Source: Cricetibacter osteomyelitidis
GTDB taxonomy: Bacteria > Pseudomonadota > Gammaproteobacteria > Enterobacterales > Pasteurellaceae
Reading direction: 5' to 3'
Assembly (NCBI RefSeq): GCF_004340985.1
Contig: NZ_SLYB01000002.1
Location: forward strand, 103,776 to 167,775
DNA length: 64,000 bases
Under the pieces are notes generated by a model, which worked only from the letters and a program-made list of their open reading frames with translations, was not told the origin of the DNA and did no database searches. Numbering within the stretch: the first letter of the stretch is position 1; every line of letters starts with the position of its first letter. The position numbers were made by a program, and so were the translations under genes. Below, piece by piece: positions 1 through 12,913 of the stretch.

Positions 1-30
1 ATAAATTTTATAAAAACTGACCGCTCTTAA

Positions 31-351
<321 letters not shown>

Positions 352-430
352 TAAACAGAGTTGGACTTAGTGTTAAATAACCAATTGGTTTGTTCTGAAA
401 CAAACTAATAACCAACTCGAGGAGGACGTT

Positions 431-901
431 GTGAATTTAAATGCAACATTAATTTGGCAAACGGTAGCCTTTATTCTTTTCGTACTGTTTTGTATGAAAT
501 TTGTATGGCCGCCGATCATCAAAGCGATTGAAGAGCGTCAGGCAAAAATTGCCGATGCACTTGCATCCGCTGATGCTGCGAGAAAAGAGCAGGCTGATAC
601 TAAAGTATTGGCAGAGCAAGAAATTGCGAAAGCGAAATCTCAAGCACAAGAGATTGTTGATTTAGCCAATAAACGTCGTAATGAAATTTTAGAAAATGTA
701 AAAACCGAAGCAGATGAATTAAAAGCGAAAATTATCGCTCAAGGTCATGCCGAAGTGGAATCCGAACGTAAACGGGTGCAAGAAGAATTACGCGTTAAAG
801 TGGCATCATTGGCAATTGCCGGTGCTGAGAAAATTGTGGGTCGTACAGTAGATGAAGCGGCAAACAATGACATTATTGATAAATTAGTTGCAGAACTCTA
901 A
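431..901 (+). CDS. atpF: F1Fo ATP synthase subunit b
   Basis: Peripheral-stalk subunit of ATP synthase, 156 residues. A single N-terminal membrane helix (about residues 5-25, ending in FVWPP) is followed by a long charged alpha-helical, coiled-coil region rich in Ala, Glu and Lys that holds the F1 head against rotation. The start is a GTG at 431 behind the strong Shine-Dalgarno sequence GGAGG (421-425). The length matches gammaproteobacterial AtpF. The gap from atpE to atpF is about 80 bases and holds no other gene. Confidence 0.97.
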   Translation: MNLNATLIWQTVAFILFVLFCMKFVWPPIIKAIEERQAKIADALASADAARKEQADTKVLAEQEIAKAKSQAQEIVDLANKRRNEILENVKTEADELKAKIIAQGHAEVESERKRVQEELRVKVASLAIAGAEKIVGRTVDEAANNDIIDKLVAEL

Positions 902-911
902 GGTGAGCCTT

Positions 912-1445
912 ATGTCGGAATTAACTACTATCGCTCGCCCTTATGCAAAAGCCGCATTTGATTTTGCAGTAGAAAACAAAAGTATTGATCAATGGCAGAA
1001 TATGCTTGATTTCGCTACTCAGGTTGTTGAAAACAAAACTATTCAACAATTTTTACGCGGCGATTCATCAGTACATAAAACAGCGGATACTGTAATTGCA
1101 ATTTGTGGTGACAAACTTAATGAGCAGGGGCGTAACTTTATTAAGCTAATGGCGGAAAATCAACGTTTGACCGCACTTCCGGCAGTGTTTCAGCAATTTT
1201 TATCTTATGTTGCCGAACATCAAGCAACTGCGGACGTTGATGTCATTTCAGCTCAACCATTAAGTGATGTACAGATTAAAAAAATCCAACAAGCAATGGA
1301 ACGTAAACTTGATAAAAAAGTGAAATTACATTGTACTGTGGACAGCACATTGATCGCAGGGGTAATTATTCGTGCCGGCGATATGGTGATTGACGGTTCA
1401 AGCCGTGGACAACTCACCCGTTTGGCAAACGAATTACAACTGTAA
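912..1445 (+). CDS. atpH: F1 ATP synthase subunit delta
   Basis: Delta subunit, 177 residues, which links the top of the alpha3beta3 head to the b-subunit stalk. The N-terminal helical domain starts [16 protein letters not shown], a typical OSCP/delta start. The C-terminal part contains the conserved DxSxRGQL-type end ([11 protein letters not shown]). The ATG at 912 gives the family length and follows the atpF stop by 10 bases. An in-frame ATG at 888 would overlap atpF and add eight non-conserved residues, so it was not used. Cotranscribed with its neighbours. Confidence 0.97.
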   Translation: MSELTTIARPYAKAAFDFAVENKSIDQWQNMLDFATQVVENKTIQQFLRGDSSVHKTADTVIAICGDKLNEQGRNFIKLMAENQRLTALPAVFQQFLSYVAEHQATADVDVISAQPLSDVQIKKIQQAMERKLDKKVKLHCTVDSTLIAGVIIRAGDMVIDGSSRGQLTRLANELQL

Positions 1446-1457
1446 GAGGAACAATAT

Positions 1458-2999
1458 ATGCAACTAAATTCTACAGAAATTAGTGAATTAATTAAAAAAC
1501 GAATTGCCGATTTTAATGTAACGAGTGAAGCTCGTAATACTGGTACAATCGTTTCCGTAAGTGACGGTATTATTCGTATCAGTGGCTTAACGGATGTGAT
1601 GCAAGGTGAAATGATTGCATTACCGGGTAATATTTATGCCATGGCATTGAACTTGGAACGTGATTCAGTCGGTGCTGTGGTAATGGGCCCTTACACCGAT
1701 TTAGCGGAAGGTATGGAAGTTCAATGTACCGGCCGTATTCTTGAAGTACCGGTAGGTCGCGGTTTGTTAGGTCGTGTGGTAAATACGTTAGGTCAGCCAA
1801 TTGACGGTAAAGGCGAAATTGAAAATGACGGTTTCTCGCCGGTTGAAGTAATTGCACCGGGTGTTATCGAACGTAAATCCGTTGATCAGCCAGTACAAAC
1901 CGGTTATAAAGCCGTTGACTCAATGGTACCAATCGGTCGCGGCCAACGCGAATTGATCATCGGTGACCGTCAAACAGGTAAAACCGCATTAGCTATTGAT
2001 GCTATTATCAACCAACGTGATTCAGGTATTAAATGTATCTATGTGGCAATCGGTCAAAAAGCATCGACAATCGCCAACGTAGTGCGTAAATTGGAAGAAC
2101 ACGGTGCATTAGCCAATACTATTGTAGTTGTCGCTTCGGCATCGGAATCAGCGGCATTACAATATTTAGCACCATATTCAGGTTGTGCGATGGGGGAATA
2201 TTTCCGCGATCGTGGTGAAGATGCATTAATCGTATATGATGATTTATCCAAACAAGCGGTAGCTTATCGTCAAATTTCCTTATTATTACGCCGTCCGCCG
2301 GGCCGTGAAGCATTTCCTGGTGATGTATTTTATTTACACTCACGTTTACTTGAACGTGCTTCCCGTGTAAACGAAGAATACGTAGAAAAATTCACCAAAG
2401 GTGCAGTAAAAGGTCAAACAGGTTCTTTGACTGCATTACCGATTATCGAAACTCAGGCCGGTGACGTATCAGCGTTCGTTCCGACTAACGTAATTTCTAT
2501 TACCGACGGTCAGATTTTCTTAGAATCCAATATGTTTAATGCGGGTATTCGTCCGGCAGTAAACCCGGGTATTTCCGTATCCCGGGTAGGTGGTGCAGCA
2601 CAAACTAAAGTGATTAAAAAATTAGCCGGTGGTATTCGTACTGCACTTGCTCAGTATCGTGAATTAGCGGCGTTTGCTCAATTTGCCTCCGATCTTGACG
2701 ATGCAACCCGTAAACAATTGGCACATGGTGAAAAAGTAACCGAATTGTTGAAACAAAAACAATATGCACCGTTATCCGTTGCTGAACAAGCAGTAATGTT
2801 GTTCGCTGTGGAATTCGGCTATTTAGAGGATGTGGAGTTAAACAAAATTGCTGATTTTGAGACCGCACTTTTAGATTACGCGAAACGTACAAATGCTGAT
2901 TTTATGCAGGATTTAACCAAAGCCGGTAATTATAACGATGAAATCAAAGATACGTTAAAAGGTATTTTAGATACATTCAAAGCAAATAATACCTGGTAA
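1458..2999 (+). CDS. atpA: F1 ATP synthase subunit alpha
   Basis: Non-catalytic nucleotide-binding subunit of F1, 513 residues, the same length as the E. coli protein. The P-loop GDRQTGKT lies at residues 169-176. The N-terminal beta-barrel (about 25-92), the central nucleotide-binding domain and the C-terminal helical domain are all present, and the alpha/beta signature region around [14 protein letters not shown] is intact. The ribosome binding site AGAGGAA lies just before ATG 1458. It sits 12 bases after atpH inside the operon. Confidence 0.99.
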   Translation: MQLNSTEISELIKKRIADFNVTSEARNTGTIVSVSDGIIRISGLTDVMQGEMIALPGNIYAMALNLERDSVGAVVMGPYTDLAEGMEVQCTGRILEVPVGRGLLGRVVNTLGQPIDGKGEIENDGFSPVEVIAPGVIERKSVDQPVQTGYKAVDSMVPIGRGQRELIIGDRQTGKTALAIDAIINQRDSGIKCIYVAIGQKASTIANVVRKLEEHGALANTIVVVASASESAALQYLAPYSGCAMGEYFRDRGEDALIVYDDLSKQAVAYRQISLLLRRPPGREAFPGDVFYLHSRLLERASRVNEEYVEKFTKGAVKGQTGSLTALPIIETQAGDVSAFVPTNVISITDGQIFLESNMFNAGIRPAVNPGISVSRVGGAAQTKVIKKLAGGIRTALAQYRELAAFAQFASDLDDATRKQLAHGEKVTELLKQKQYAPLSVAEQAVMLFAVEFGYLEDVELNKIADFETALLDYAKRTNADFMQDLTKAGNYNDEIKDTLKGILDTFKANNTW

Positions 3000-3020
3000 T
3001 AGCGGAAACGGAGAAACGAA

Positions 3021-5281
<2,261 letters not shown>

Positions 5282-5324
5282 TCACTTCAAGAACTGATTA
5301 CCAGATAACTTGAAGGAGAATAAT

Positions 5325-5753
5325 ATGGCAACATTTAACTTAACTGTGGTAAGTGCTGAAGAAAAAATCTTCGAAGGCGTTGTAAACAATGTACAGGCGA
5401 CAGGTACGGAAGGTGAATTGGGTATTTTACCCGGACATACTCCGTTACTAACCGGTATAAAACCTGGGATTGTAAAATTTACTTTGGAAAACGGTAGCGA
5501 AGATGTTATTTATGTTTCCGGTGGATTTTTAGAAGTACAGCCGAACATTGTTACCGTGCTGGCTGATGTGGCAATTCGCGGTTCCGAATTGGATCAAAAT
5601 CGTATTTTGGAAGCGAAACGCAAAGCGGAAGAAAATATCGTGGCACATCATTCGGATGCGAATCACGAATTACTGGCAGCCAAACTTTCCAAAGAACTTG
5701 CTAAACTTCGTGCTTATGAATTGACAGAAAAATTAGTGAAATCAAAACGCTAA
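5325..5753 (+). CDS. atpC: F1 ATP synthase subunit epsilon
   Basis: Epsilon subunit, 142 residues. It has an N-terminal beta-sandwich ([18 protein letters not shown], then the conserved [14 protein letters not shown] loop) and a C-terminal two-helix hairpin that inhibits ATP hydrolysis. I use ATG 5325 behind AAGGAGAA rather than the in-frame upstream ATG at 5310, because it gives the family length and a good ribosome binding site. It is the last gene of the operon and is followed by hairpins at about 5826-5846 and 5891-5917. Confidence 0.97.
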   Translation: MATFNLTVVSAEEKIFEGVVNNVQATGTEGELGILPGHTPLLTGIKPGIVKFTLENGSEDVIYVSGGFLEVQPNIVTVLADVAIRGSELDQNRILEAKRKAEENIVAHHSDANHELLAAKLSKELAKLRAYELTEKLVKSKR

Positions 5754-5890
5754 AATTTTTCTGTAAGAGTATTTATAATCGGTCATTGGTGAAGCTAACG
5801 TTAAAAAAATCGTTGTTTTTTGTGACCGCACTTTGAATTTATCAAAGTGATCTGCTCCCCAGAATCTGGACAGATAATTTAACTTAAATA

Positions 5891-5924
5891 TTGAGCCCTG
5901 TAATCTACAGGGCTCAATTTTTTT
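5891..5924 (+). terminator. Rho-independent terminator of the atp operon
   Basis: A perfect 12-bp stem (TTGAGCCCTGTA / TACAGGGCTCAA) with a 3-base loop is followed by seven T residues. It sits 138 bases after atpC and just before the 3' end of the convergent modD. A weaker hairpin (CACTTTGA-ATTTA-TCAAAGTG, about 5828-5848) overlapping an uptake sequence lies between it and atpC. Confidence 0.9.
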
Positions 5925-5943
5925 GTAAGGATTGATAATCAGG

Positions 5944-6789
5944 TTACTGCTTTTCAATGATTACTTTAATATCTTCCGGAGGTGCGTAATAAGGGGCTGA
6001 TGTAATAAATAACGCTATCCCTAATTTCGCGTAATCAGCGATATTATTTTTATTGACGCCACCGGCAACTGAGATAGTTATCTTTTTTTGTGATGCAGCT
6101 AAGAGCGCTAGAGCTTGTCTTACTTGTGCCGGTGAAAATTTGTCTAATTGAATAATATCAGGTTCGGCAATGAGCATTGCTTCAAATTGTGCTAAATTAT
6201 CTGCTTCCAATGTCACTTTATTTTCTGGCGCTTCTCGTTTTAGTGTGGCGACAATATGTTGCCAATCTTCAGGTTTATCGAGCAAGTGACGATGATTTGT
6301 AAAGACAAGTAATGTTTCACTAATTCCTTGTCGATGAATATGACCGCCCGCAGCGAGTACGGCATTAGTGGCAAGCTTTCTCGTATTCGGAATACTTTTA
6401 CGTGTGCAAGCGACAACTGCATTTGGGTTAATTGCTTTGGCCGTTGCGATCATCTCTGATGTATATTGTGCGACTCCACAAGACCATTCTAAGATAAGTT
6501 GTATGACTTTCCATGCTTGATGGAGCTGATCTGCGCATGCTTCTGCGCTAATTAGTAAGTCTCCCGCTTTGACTATGTCACCTTCATTTACATAAATATG
6601 AGGTCGGATACCTAGCTTTTGCAGTAATTTTTCTGCAATGTGAATACCTGCTACAATGCCTGCTGTTTTACGTTTAAATAAAATCCTCGCAGCTACATGC
6701 TCAATTCCTAAAGCATGAGTCGTGAGATCGCCACGGTAAATATCTTCAAGTAAAAAGTCATCAAGTTCTTTATCTGAAAAATAAATCAT
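5944..6789 (-). CDS. modD: ModD, quinolinate phosphoribosyltransferase-like protein
   Basis: 281-residue member of the nicotinate-nucleotide pyrophosphorylase (NadC) fold. It shows the N-terminal [10 protein letters not shown] region and the characteristic [12 protein letters not shown] segment that corresponds to the TRKT motif of NadC. The C-terminal barrel has [13 protein letters not shown] and [10 protein letters not shown]. NadC proper uses TRKTxPGLR; the changed residues and the position directly after a molybdate-type ABC transporter identify ModD, whose exact function is unknown. It is the last gene of the leftward operon, 18 bases downstream of the ATPase gene. Confidence 0.87.
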   Translation of the reverse strand: MIYFSDKELDDFLLEDIYRGDLTTHALGIEHVAARILFKRKTAGIVAGIHIAEKLLQKLGIRPHIYVNEGDIVKAGDLLISAEACADQLHQAWKVIQLILEWSCGVAQYTSEMIATAKAINPNAVVACTRKSIPNTRKLATNAVLAAGGHIHRQGISETLLVFTNHRHLLDKPEDWQHIVATLKREAPENKVTLEADNLAQFEAMLIAEPDIIQLDKFSPAQVRQALALLAASQKKITISVAGGVNKNNIADYAKLGIALFITSAPYYAPPEDIKVIIEKQ

Positions 6790-6807
6790 AGTAAGTTCCT
6801 TTTTGAG

Positions 6808-7407
6808 TTAAATCAGTTTACCTTTACATAATTGAATTTGTTGATCTGCAAAATAATCGGCTTCTTTGGGTTCATGTGTGACTAACAGAGTGGTAATTTT
6901 TTCTGCCTGAATTAATTTCTTAAGCACTATCCAAATATGTTGTCTGGTTTCCCAGTCAAGTGATGAAAACGGTTCATCAAGCAGTAATACATCGGGAGGA
7001 TTGATTAATGCTCTAGCAAGTGCCGCACGCTGTTGTTCACCGCCTGAAAGCTGATGTGGATAACGATCAATCAAGTGATCAATGTTTAATTTAGCAAGTA
7101 ACTGTAGTTGTTCGGAACGAAGTGCGGTTGGTTTTGCTAACGTTAAGTTACCCGCAACCGTTTTATGCGGAAACAAGTATAGTCTTTGATTGAGATAGCG
7201 ACAGCTACGTTGCCAAGGTGGGATTTGCTTGAGATTTTTTTGAGCTAATTCAATTTCACCCTGATAATCAATATAGCCGGCAATGGTATTGAGTAATGTT
7301 GTTTTCCCGCTGCCGGATTGTCCAATGATAGCGATACATTCACCTTTATTAAGGTATAAATGGATATTTTGAAGAATACCTGCATATAATTGTGTAATTC
7401 TTAACAT
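6808..7407 (-). CDS. modC: Molybdate/tungstate-type ABC transporter ATPase
   Basis: ATP-binding subunit, 199 residues from the ATG at 7407. The Walker A motif GQSGSGKT is at residues 29-36. The ABC signature [10 protein letters not shown] and Walker B VLLLDEPF follow in the right order, and the switch His is in LLVTHEP. It is a stand-alone nucleotide-binding domain and lacks the C-terminal Mop/TOBE molybdate-binding domain that brings E. coli ModC to about 350 residues. A longer frame (to 7512) would run back into modB and adds no conserved sequence, so it was rejected. It starts two bases after the permease stop. Confidence 0.87.
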   Translation of the reverse strand: MLRITQLYAGILQNIHLYLNKGECIAIIGQSGSGKTTLLNTIAGYIDYQGEIELAQKNLKQIPPWQRSCRYLNQRLYLFPHKTVAGNLTLAKPTALRSEQLQLLAKLNIDHLIDRYPHQLSGGEQQRAALARALINPPDVLLLDEPFSSLDWETRQHIWIVLKKLIQAEKITTLLVTHEPKEADYFADQQIQLCKGKLI

Positions 7408-7408
7408 A

Positions 7409-8206
7409 CTAAATGTTCCGATTAATTGTACGTAGTAAAAACAGTAAGCAGGCTGAAATAAACAATAGCCATAGCGAGGCACCAATTGCAATTTCGAAAT
7501 CACCACTTGCAATATTAAGATAAACAGCCATCGGTAATGTTTCTGTTTTAAAGCGGGTTGCTCCCGCTAACATCAGCGTTGCACCAAATTCACCAATGGC
7601 GCGTGACCAAGCAAGGATCGCGCCACAAAGGATAGGTCTCCAACACATAGGAAGTTCAATGCTGATTAAGGTTTTTAATGGAGATAAACCGAGATTATAT
7701 GCGGTGAGACGATAACCTGAATCTAATGTAGAAAAGGTACCGCGTGCATGACGTAATATAATGGAACTTGCGATATAAGTTTGCGCAATCACAATTCCGG
7801 TCGGACTGAAAATCCATTGGCTGACGATAGGTATAAGTTGGCTAACAATGCCTTGCGAATTAAATAACAGGAGTAAACTGAGTCCTGTTACTAGCGGTGG
7901 CAAGACCATTGGTAAATCAAGTGCCGTATCAATAAACTTTTGAAAAGGTAACCGCACTTGGCTCATTACCCAGGCAGAAGGGATGGCTATCATTAGTGCA
8001 AGTATAAGCGATATAATCGATGTTCCTAATGACATCATCAACGCAAAATGTAATTCCGGATCGGTTAAAATAATTCCGAAAAAATGAGTATCAAGTTGAC
8101 TGATTAAGGAAAATATAGCACCTGTTACCACGAATAATAAGAGAGCAAGAGGCACTAATGCTAACTTTAAACTTGTGCTCTTACTTAATAGGTAGGAAGC
8201 CTTCAT
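7409..8206 (-). CDS. modB: Molybdate/tungstate-type ABC transporter permease
   Basis: 265-residue inner-membrane permease with about five or six hydrophobic helices. It carries the EAA-type loop that docks the ATPase ([17 protein letters not shown]), followed by [18 protein letters not shown], a segment typical of ModB and CysT/W permeases. Its first 26 bases overlap the end of modA, so translation is probably coupled. The substrate (molybdate, tungstate or another oxyanion) is inferred from the neighbours, modD in particular. Confidence 0.87.
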   Translation of the reverse strand: MKASYLLSKSTSLKLALVPLALLLFVVTGAIFSLISQLDTHFFGIILTDPELHFALMMSLGTSIISLILALMIAIPSAWVMSQVRLPFQKFIDTALDLPMVLPPLVTGLSLLLLFNSQGIVSQLIPIVSQWIFSPTGIVIAQTYIASSIILRHARGTFSTLDSGYRLTAYNLGLSPLKTLISIELPMCWRPILCGAILAWSRAIGEFGATLMLAGATRFKTETLPMAVYLNIASGDFEIAIGASLWLLFISACLLFLLRTINRNI

Positions 8207-8918
8207 CAGTAAAATATTTCACACCTTGTTCGGATTTGAAGAAATCGAGAAGCTGTTTTGCTTCAGCCGGATGTTGATTAGAAGAAAGCAGCGCTATTGT
8301 GACTTTTTCTTCTGGTGTGCCTGCCGGATTTGGAAGTATATCTACTTTATCACGTATTTTCCAAGCGCCGGCACGCCCAACAACGGCTGCATCAACATCG
8401 CCATTTAATAGGTAAAGCATCAATTGTTTGACTGTTGCCGCTTTTACAACCACTTTGTCATTTAATGCTTTTTGGTATCCGGAGCGTTCAAAGATTTTTT
8501 CTGCACCTTTACCCAGTGCCATAGCTTTACTATCTCCAATACCTAAACGTAACCGACTTTCCGCAAGCGCTTGAAAAGAATGAATACCTGCGCTTTTATC
8601 TTTACGAATTGCCATAACAGGAATATGTAGCACTAATTGGGCAGATGCTTTGACTTCTCCTGTTTTCTCCAGTTTTTCAACATAATCATTTGAGCCCGGC
8701 AAATAAAGATCGCCTGTTTTAACCGCATTATAACGAGCTAATAATTGACCTGAGCCGCCGTATTCAATGGTAACTTTATGTCCCGTTTGTTGCTCAAATT
8801 GTTTCACAATCTTTTCTACGGGTTCTTTAAGCCCTACACCGGCATAAAGATATAAATCAGCAGCTTGTACTGATAAGGTAGTCGTGATGGATATAATTAA
8901 TGTGATAAGTTTTTTCAT
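8181..8918 (-). CDS. modA: Molybdate/tungstate-type periplasmic binding protein
   Basis: 245-residue extracytoplasmic solute-binding protein. It has an N-terminal signal peptide (MKKLITLIISITTTLSVQA, cleaved near residue 19), then the mature start DLYLYAGVGLKEPVEKI of the ModA type. The GGSGQLLARY segment matches the oxyanion-binding region. It is the first gene of the leftward operon and has a good ribosome binding site (AAGGAGAACAT). Ligand identity cannot be read directly; it is inferred from family and context. Confidence 0.86.
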   Translation of the reverse strand: MKKLITLIISITTTLSVQAADLYLYAGVGLKEPVEKIVKQFEQQTGHKVTIEYGGSGQLLARYNAVKTGDLYLPGSNDYVEKLEKTGEVKASAQLVLHIPVMAIRKDKSAGIHSFQALAESRLRLGIGDSKAMALGKGAEKIFERSGYQKALNDKVVVKAATVKQLMLYLLNGDVDAAVVGRAGAWKIRDKVDILPNPAGTPEEKVTIALLSSNQHPAEAKQLLDFFKSEQGVKYFTDEGFLPIK

Positions 8919-8945
8919 TATGTTCTCCTTGATAACGCTAAAGTG

Positions 8946-8983
8946 ACTATATTATATCATTGTATAGTTTATAATATAACGAT
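8946..8983 (-). promoter_or_regulatory. Candidate operator upstream of modA (ModE-like)
   Basis: A perfect inverted repeat TATATTATA (8948-8956) / TATAATATA (8970-8978) lies about 30-65 bases before the modA start. Read on the minus strand the block begins ATCGTTATATT, the same as the left half of the E. coli modA ModE operator as I recall it; the right half matches poorly. No modE gene is in the window, so the assignment is tentative. Confidence 0.4.
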
Positions 8984-9050
8984 TTTAACGCTATTTCTAC
9001 AACTAATGTCATGCTCTAATTTCTAGTAATATTTCACCTTTTCAAGAATC

Positions 9051-10370
9051 CTATTTAAACTCATTATTTGAATTGTTTCTGTTTTTTTCACCAAATAATC
9101 CCCATAGTATTACAAGGGCAAATATAAAATGTATCGTAGAAGAGGATAGGGTTAAGCCAATGGATACGATCACGGCAGCAAGTGATGCAGCAAGATAAAT
9201 AACCATTCTGCTGATGACTGAAGCATGAGCAATCTGTTTTTTCTCCAAGCCTTGATAGAGGTTTGACATAGGTAAAATCGTCAAAATACCAAGACCGTAA
9301 CCTCGTAATAACATCAATAAAGCCGTAATGGAAATTGTGTTAATTGCTAAAGGCAAAGCTAATATAAGTGATGAGATTAAGGTTAATCCGCTACAAAAGA
9401 TAAGTATTTGATGATCAGTATAACGTGTTGATAATTTTGCTAGCATTTGTCGGGAAATTAATGTGCCTATGCCTTGTAAAGCCAGCAAACCACCAACTGT
9501 AATAGCCGGGAGACCGCTTTGAATAAATAGAATGGGGTAAAATACAATTCCTCCATAATAAAGTAAGCTACTTTGAAATAATAAACTTATTTGATAGCGA
9601 AAGTGCAATATATGGAACAGGTTAAGATTAATTGCAGCTTCAGCTTTCTTTTTTTGGTGATAGTAAAACAGCAGACCAATGAGCAAACCACCTCCGATTC
9701 CTAATCCGTTATAGAATGTTTGAAAATGGTTAAGATTATAAACCGTTAAACAAAGCGCCGATATAATCATTAATAGTCCGCTAATATCTGCTTTACTTTG
9801 ATTTGTTGGATGGTAGTCTGGTAAGTGAATCCAAGATAAAATCCAAGCCAATATACAAAGTGGCATTTGTAACCAAAATAGCCATTGCCAGCTGTAATAA
9901 TCTAAAATCAAACCTGCGATTAAAGGGGCAATGATCGGGGCGATAACCGTAGGTACAGACATCATTGCTAACGCTGATCTTGTTTTTTCTGCACCGACAG
10001 ATTGTACAACAATGATTTGCATTGTTGGTAACATTAAACCAGTAGCGGCTCCTTGCATTATTCTTGCTGTAATTAACCAACCGAGAGCAGCAGATAAACC
10101 AGCAAGTAATATTCCGCTACAAAATAACATTAACCCAATAAGCCAGACCCGTTTTGTTCCAATGCTCTCCGTTAAGAATGCGGCTAGAGGAACAGTACAT
10201 ACTGCCGCTAATCCATAGGATGAAATGATCCATTGGCTATACGTTAAATCCGAATTAAATTCACGGTTAATTACTGTTAGCGCTACATTAACTAGGGTTG
10301 TATCCAGCAATGGAAGTACAATCCCCAGTATTAATAAATACATTAAATGTTTGTCGGATTTATTTAGCAT
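9051..10370 (-). CDS. MFS drug-resistance-type transporter (EmrB/QacA-like)
   Basis: 439-residue polytopic membrane protein of the major facilitator superfamily with about 12-14 hydrophobic segments. The N-terminal helix contains LLDTTLVNVAL, the motif of H+-driven multidrug exporters of the DHA families. QWIISSYGLA and RIMQGAATGLMLP follow in the expected order. I start at ATG 10370 behind GGGAG instead of a TTG at 10382. It is divergent from an AraC-type regulator, a common arrangement for an exporter and its inducer-sensing regulator. The substrate is unknown. Confidence 0.85.
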   Translation of the reverse strand: MLNKSDKHLMYLLILGIVLPLLDTTLVNVALTVINREFNSDLTYSQWIISSYGLAAVCTVPLAAFLTESIGTKRVWLIGLMLFCSGILLAGLSAALGWLITARIMQGAATGLMLPTMQIIVVQSVGAEKTRSALAMMSVPTVIAPIIAPLIAGLILDYYSWQWLFWLQMPLCILAWILSWIHLPDYHPTNQSKADISGLLMIISALCLTVYNLNHFQTFYNGLGIGGGLLIGLLFYYHQKKKAEAAINLNLFHILHFRYQISLLFQSSLLYYGGIVFYPILFIQSGLPAITVGGLLALQGIGTLISRQMLAKLSTRYTDHQILIFCSGLTLISSLILALPLAINTISITALLMLLRGYGLGILTILPMSNLYQGLEKKQIAHASVISRMVIYLAASLAAVIVSIGLTLSSSTIHFIFALVILWGLFGEKNRNNSNNEFK

Positions 10371-10469
10371 ATTAACTCCCAATCTATTTCATTATTTTTT
10401 AACATATTAATGCTCTAAGTTATGCTATTCTTACGAAGATAAATCAAAAATTATCGAAAAGAGGTCAAT

Positions 10470-11261
10470 ATGTCTGAAAAAATTATTCTTCCGCCAATGG
10501 ATTTTCCGATTCAGCTCAGTGAAAGTTATCCTGTAAAAGTGATTTTTAGGCGACATATTGCTCAAAATCATGTATGCCAACATAGCCATCCTTGGGCACA
10601 GCTGATTTTTACCGAACAAGGTGTAGTGAGAATATGGAGTGAAAATACGGTTTTTACCTTGCCACCGCATTATGCTGTGTATATACCGGCAAATACACCG
10701 CATTCTGTCGATATAATAGAAAGTGCCGATCTGTATGTCGTTTGCTTATCAGCTCTTAATGAATCATTACGATGCTACAGTATATTTGTTCGTCCATTAC
10801 TTAAAGCGCTTCTGATGTCGTTAACGCAGGAACAACATCATAATGACGAGTATTATGCGTTAACAATGCCATTAATTTTGTATGAAATCCGCTATGCACC
10901 TCAATTTAGTCTTGGAATAATGATGCCAAAAGATAAACGTTTATATCATTGTTGTGAAAAACTGCTAAAGCAACCAGATCTTCAACAAACACTCGCCGAT
11001 CTGACTTTACAAGCCGGAGCGAGTATTAGTACATTACAACGGCTTTTTAAACGGGAACTTCATTGCAGTTTTTCAACGTGGCGAAAACAAGCGTTACTTT
11101 CTCAAGCGATTGTTTTGTTTGAAAAAGGAGAAAGCCTTAGCCAAATTGCATTAGCGCTTGGTTATAAAGGTCAGAGTGCATTTTCTTATATGTTCAGGCA
11201 GTTGCTTGGAATGCCACCGCGTCAATTTTTTACTTGGCGGATACAAGAGAATAAAAAATAA
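10470..11261 (+). CDS. AraC-family transcriptional regulator with cupin domain
   Basis: 263-residue regulator. The N-terminal half (about 30-85) is a cupin-like sensor with HSHPWAQLIFTEQG and YIPANTPHSVDI. The C-terminal half (about 165-255) has two helix-turn-helix motifs, LADLTLQAGASISTLQRLFK and LSQIALALGYKGQSAFSYMF, then the conserved GMPPRQF end. The architecture resembles regulators of the NimR/YeaM group that control a divergent MFS gene. The MFS gene at 9051-10370 is therefore its likely target, with shared control sequences in the 99-base gap. Confidence 0.88.
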   Translation: MSEKIILPPMDFPIQLSESYPVKVIFRRHIAQNHVCQHSHPWAQLIFTEQGVVRIWSENTVFTLPPHYAVYIPANTPHSVDIIESADLYVVCLSALNESLRCYSIFVRPLLKALLMSLTQEQHHNDEYYALTMPLILYEIRYAPQFSLGIMMPKDKRLYHCCEKLLKQPDLQQTLADLTLQAGASISTLQRLFKRELHCSFSTWRKQALLSQAIVLFEKGESLSQIALALGYKGQSAFSYMFRQLLGMPPRQFFTWRIQENKK

Positions 11262-11366
11262 ACTTAACATAAGGATAGCGATTTAAAATTTTAGATAAAC
11301 AGAGAAAATTTATTAAAAAATCAATCAATTGAATATTGAGCAAAGATTATCAATAAAAAAGCCAAG

Positions 11367-11433
11367 AAAAGTGCGGTCGGTTTTTACTAAGATTTTGTAG
11401 AAAACAATATGATGTTGAATCTGACCGCACTTT
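11367..11433. terminator. Inverted uptake-sequence pair, likely bidirectional terminator
   Basis: AAAAGTGCGGTC (11367-11378) and GACCGCACTTT (11423-11433) are inverted copies of the uptake sequence, separated by 44 bases. They lie between the convergent ends of the AraC gene and the second MFS gene. In this family paired uptake sequences often act as terminators, but the long loop makes this one uncertain. The rest of the 205-base gap shows no gene. Confidence 0.55.
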
Positions 11434-11466
11434 ATTGGGCAACAACGCTATAATAAAATACCCTGA

Positions 11467-12888
11467 TTAATGGTGGTTGTGTGGCTTATCTAACTTATAT
11501 TCCGTGTGGATCTTCATTGCAGAAAAGAAGGCAGTAAGGGTCAATATCGCCCCTAAACCCACCGCTAATTTAAAGCCATTCAACATTGCCGATTGCGGAT
11601 CGGCGGCGGAAAGTTGCTCGCCAAGTTGGGTGATACCGATAAAAAACGCCACGCCCAATGCCCCGGCAATCGGCATTAGCATACCGATAATTGCCGTGCC
11701 GTGCGGGTTTTGTGTGGTGGATAAATGGTTCAGTCCGTGGGTTTCGCCCGTTACCGCCGCTGACACGGACACCGCAAACAAGGCGAAGACGGCGGCGAGC
11801 CAATAAGGCGACGTTTCCGCCCCGATCAGCCACCATAGCCCCGCCATTGATCCTGCCATTATCGCTGCCCCCAATAATAAAATCGGGCGACCGCCTTTTT
11901 TATCCAAAATCACGCCAAAAATGGGGGCGAAAGCCGCTTCGGCAATGCTGGCAGGCAACAGCACTAAGCCGGTTATCGTTGCCGAAAGCAGCAGCACTTG
12001 TTGGCTGTACATCGGCAACAGCAATTCCAAGCCTAAGAACAGAAAATAAGCGATAAACAAGATGATAATCGCATAGCGGAATTGCTTCACGCCAAGCACC
12101 GATAAGTCCAACAACGGCGTTTTTAAACGATATTGGCGGCGGACAAACAGGGCGATTAAGCCGATAGAGATCGCCAGCAACGTGGCAAATACTACCGGTG
12201 GCAGCTCGGCAAATTGACTGGCGGCATAAACCAAGCCGCCAAAGCCGAGAATGGAAAGCAGAGCGGACAGGCTATCTATCGGCGGGCGGGTAATCTCCAT
12301 TAAATTATGTTTTAAGGTGAGGACGATCATCAGCATCGCCGCCAACACCAACGGCACAGTCGCTAAAAACAGATACCGCCAGCCGAGTTGATCGACAATC
12401 ACCCCTGATAACGTTGGGCCGATGGCAGGGGCAACGGTGAAAATCACCGCCACTAAACTCATCGCCCGCCCCCGTTGTTGCGGCGGGAAGATTACCAAAA
12501 TAGCGTTAATCAGCAACGGCATCGATAGGGCGGCGGCTAACGCCTGAATCAGTCGCCCGCCGAGCAACATCGGAAAATTCACTGCCGCCGCACAAATCAG
12601 CGATCCCAGCAGGAAAATGCCCAGTGTCAGCAAGGTCATCGTTTTGGTTTTAAACCATTGCAGCACCGCTGCCGTCAGCGGCGAAAACGCCCCCATTACC
12701 AACAAAAAACCGGTGGCAAGCCACTGAATATCCTGCTTGGAAACGGTAAATTCCGTCATCAGCGTGCTTAACGCTACATTGAGCAAGGTTTCGTTCAGAT
12801 AACCTAAAAATGCCGTAATAAACAGGGCAGCCACCACGGTTTTGGTCGGAAAATCGGACTGTTGGGAAAAATAGTGGGGTTGGTTCAT
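11467..12888 (-). CDS. MFS transporter, DHA2 (14-helix) drug:H+ antiporter type
   Basis: 473-residue membrane protein with about 14 hydrophobic segments. It has LNETLLNVALSTLM in helix 1, then QWLATGFLLVMGAFSP and GGRLIQALAAALSMPLL, and the antiporter-motif-like region GPTLSGVIVDQLGWRYLF. This fits the EmrB/LfrA group of multidrug exporters. It is clearly GC-richer than the genes to its left and opens the GC-rich accessory block. The MFS gene at 9051 is a distant relative, not a duplicate. The substrate is unknown. Confidence 0.85.
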   Translation of the reverse strand: MNQPHYFSQQSDFPTKTVVAALFITAFLGYLNETLLNVALSTLMTEFTVSKQDIQWLATGFLLVMGAFSPLTAAVLQWFKTKTMTLLTLGIFLLGSLICAAAVNFPMLLGGRLIQALAAALSMPLLINAILVIFPPQQRGRAMSLVAVIFTVAPAIGPTLSGVIVDQLGWRYLFLATVPLVLAAMLMIVLTLKHNLMEITRPPIDSLSALLSILGFGGLVYAASQFAELPPVVFATLLAISIGLIALFVRRQYRLKTPLLDLSVLGVKQFRYAIIILFIAYFLFLGLELLLPMYSQQVLLLSATITGLVLLPASIAEAAFAPIFGVILDKKGGRPILLLGAAIMAGSMAGLWWLIGAETSPYWLAAVFALFAVSVSAAVTGETHGLNHLSTTQNPHGTAIIGMLMPIAGALGVAFFIGITQLGEQLSAADPQSAMLNGFKLAVGLGAILTLTAFFSAMKIHTEYKLDKPHNHH

Positions 12889-12913
12889 TATTGCTTTCCT
12901 TTTATCGATTTTT

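Noticed and set aside
11691..12056. A 121-codon plus-strand frame inside the MFS gene.
   Set aside because: It is an Arg/Pro-rich frame typical of the reverse strand of GC-rich coding DNA. The MFS protein on the minus strand is clearly real.
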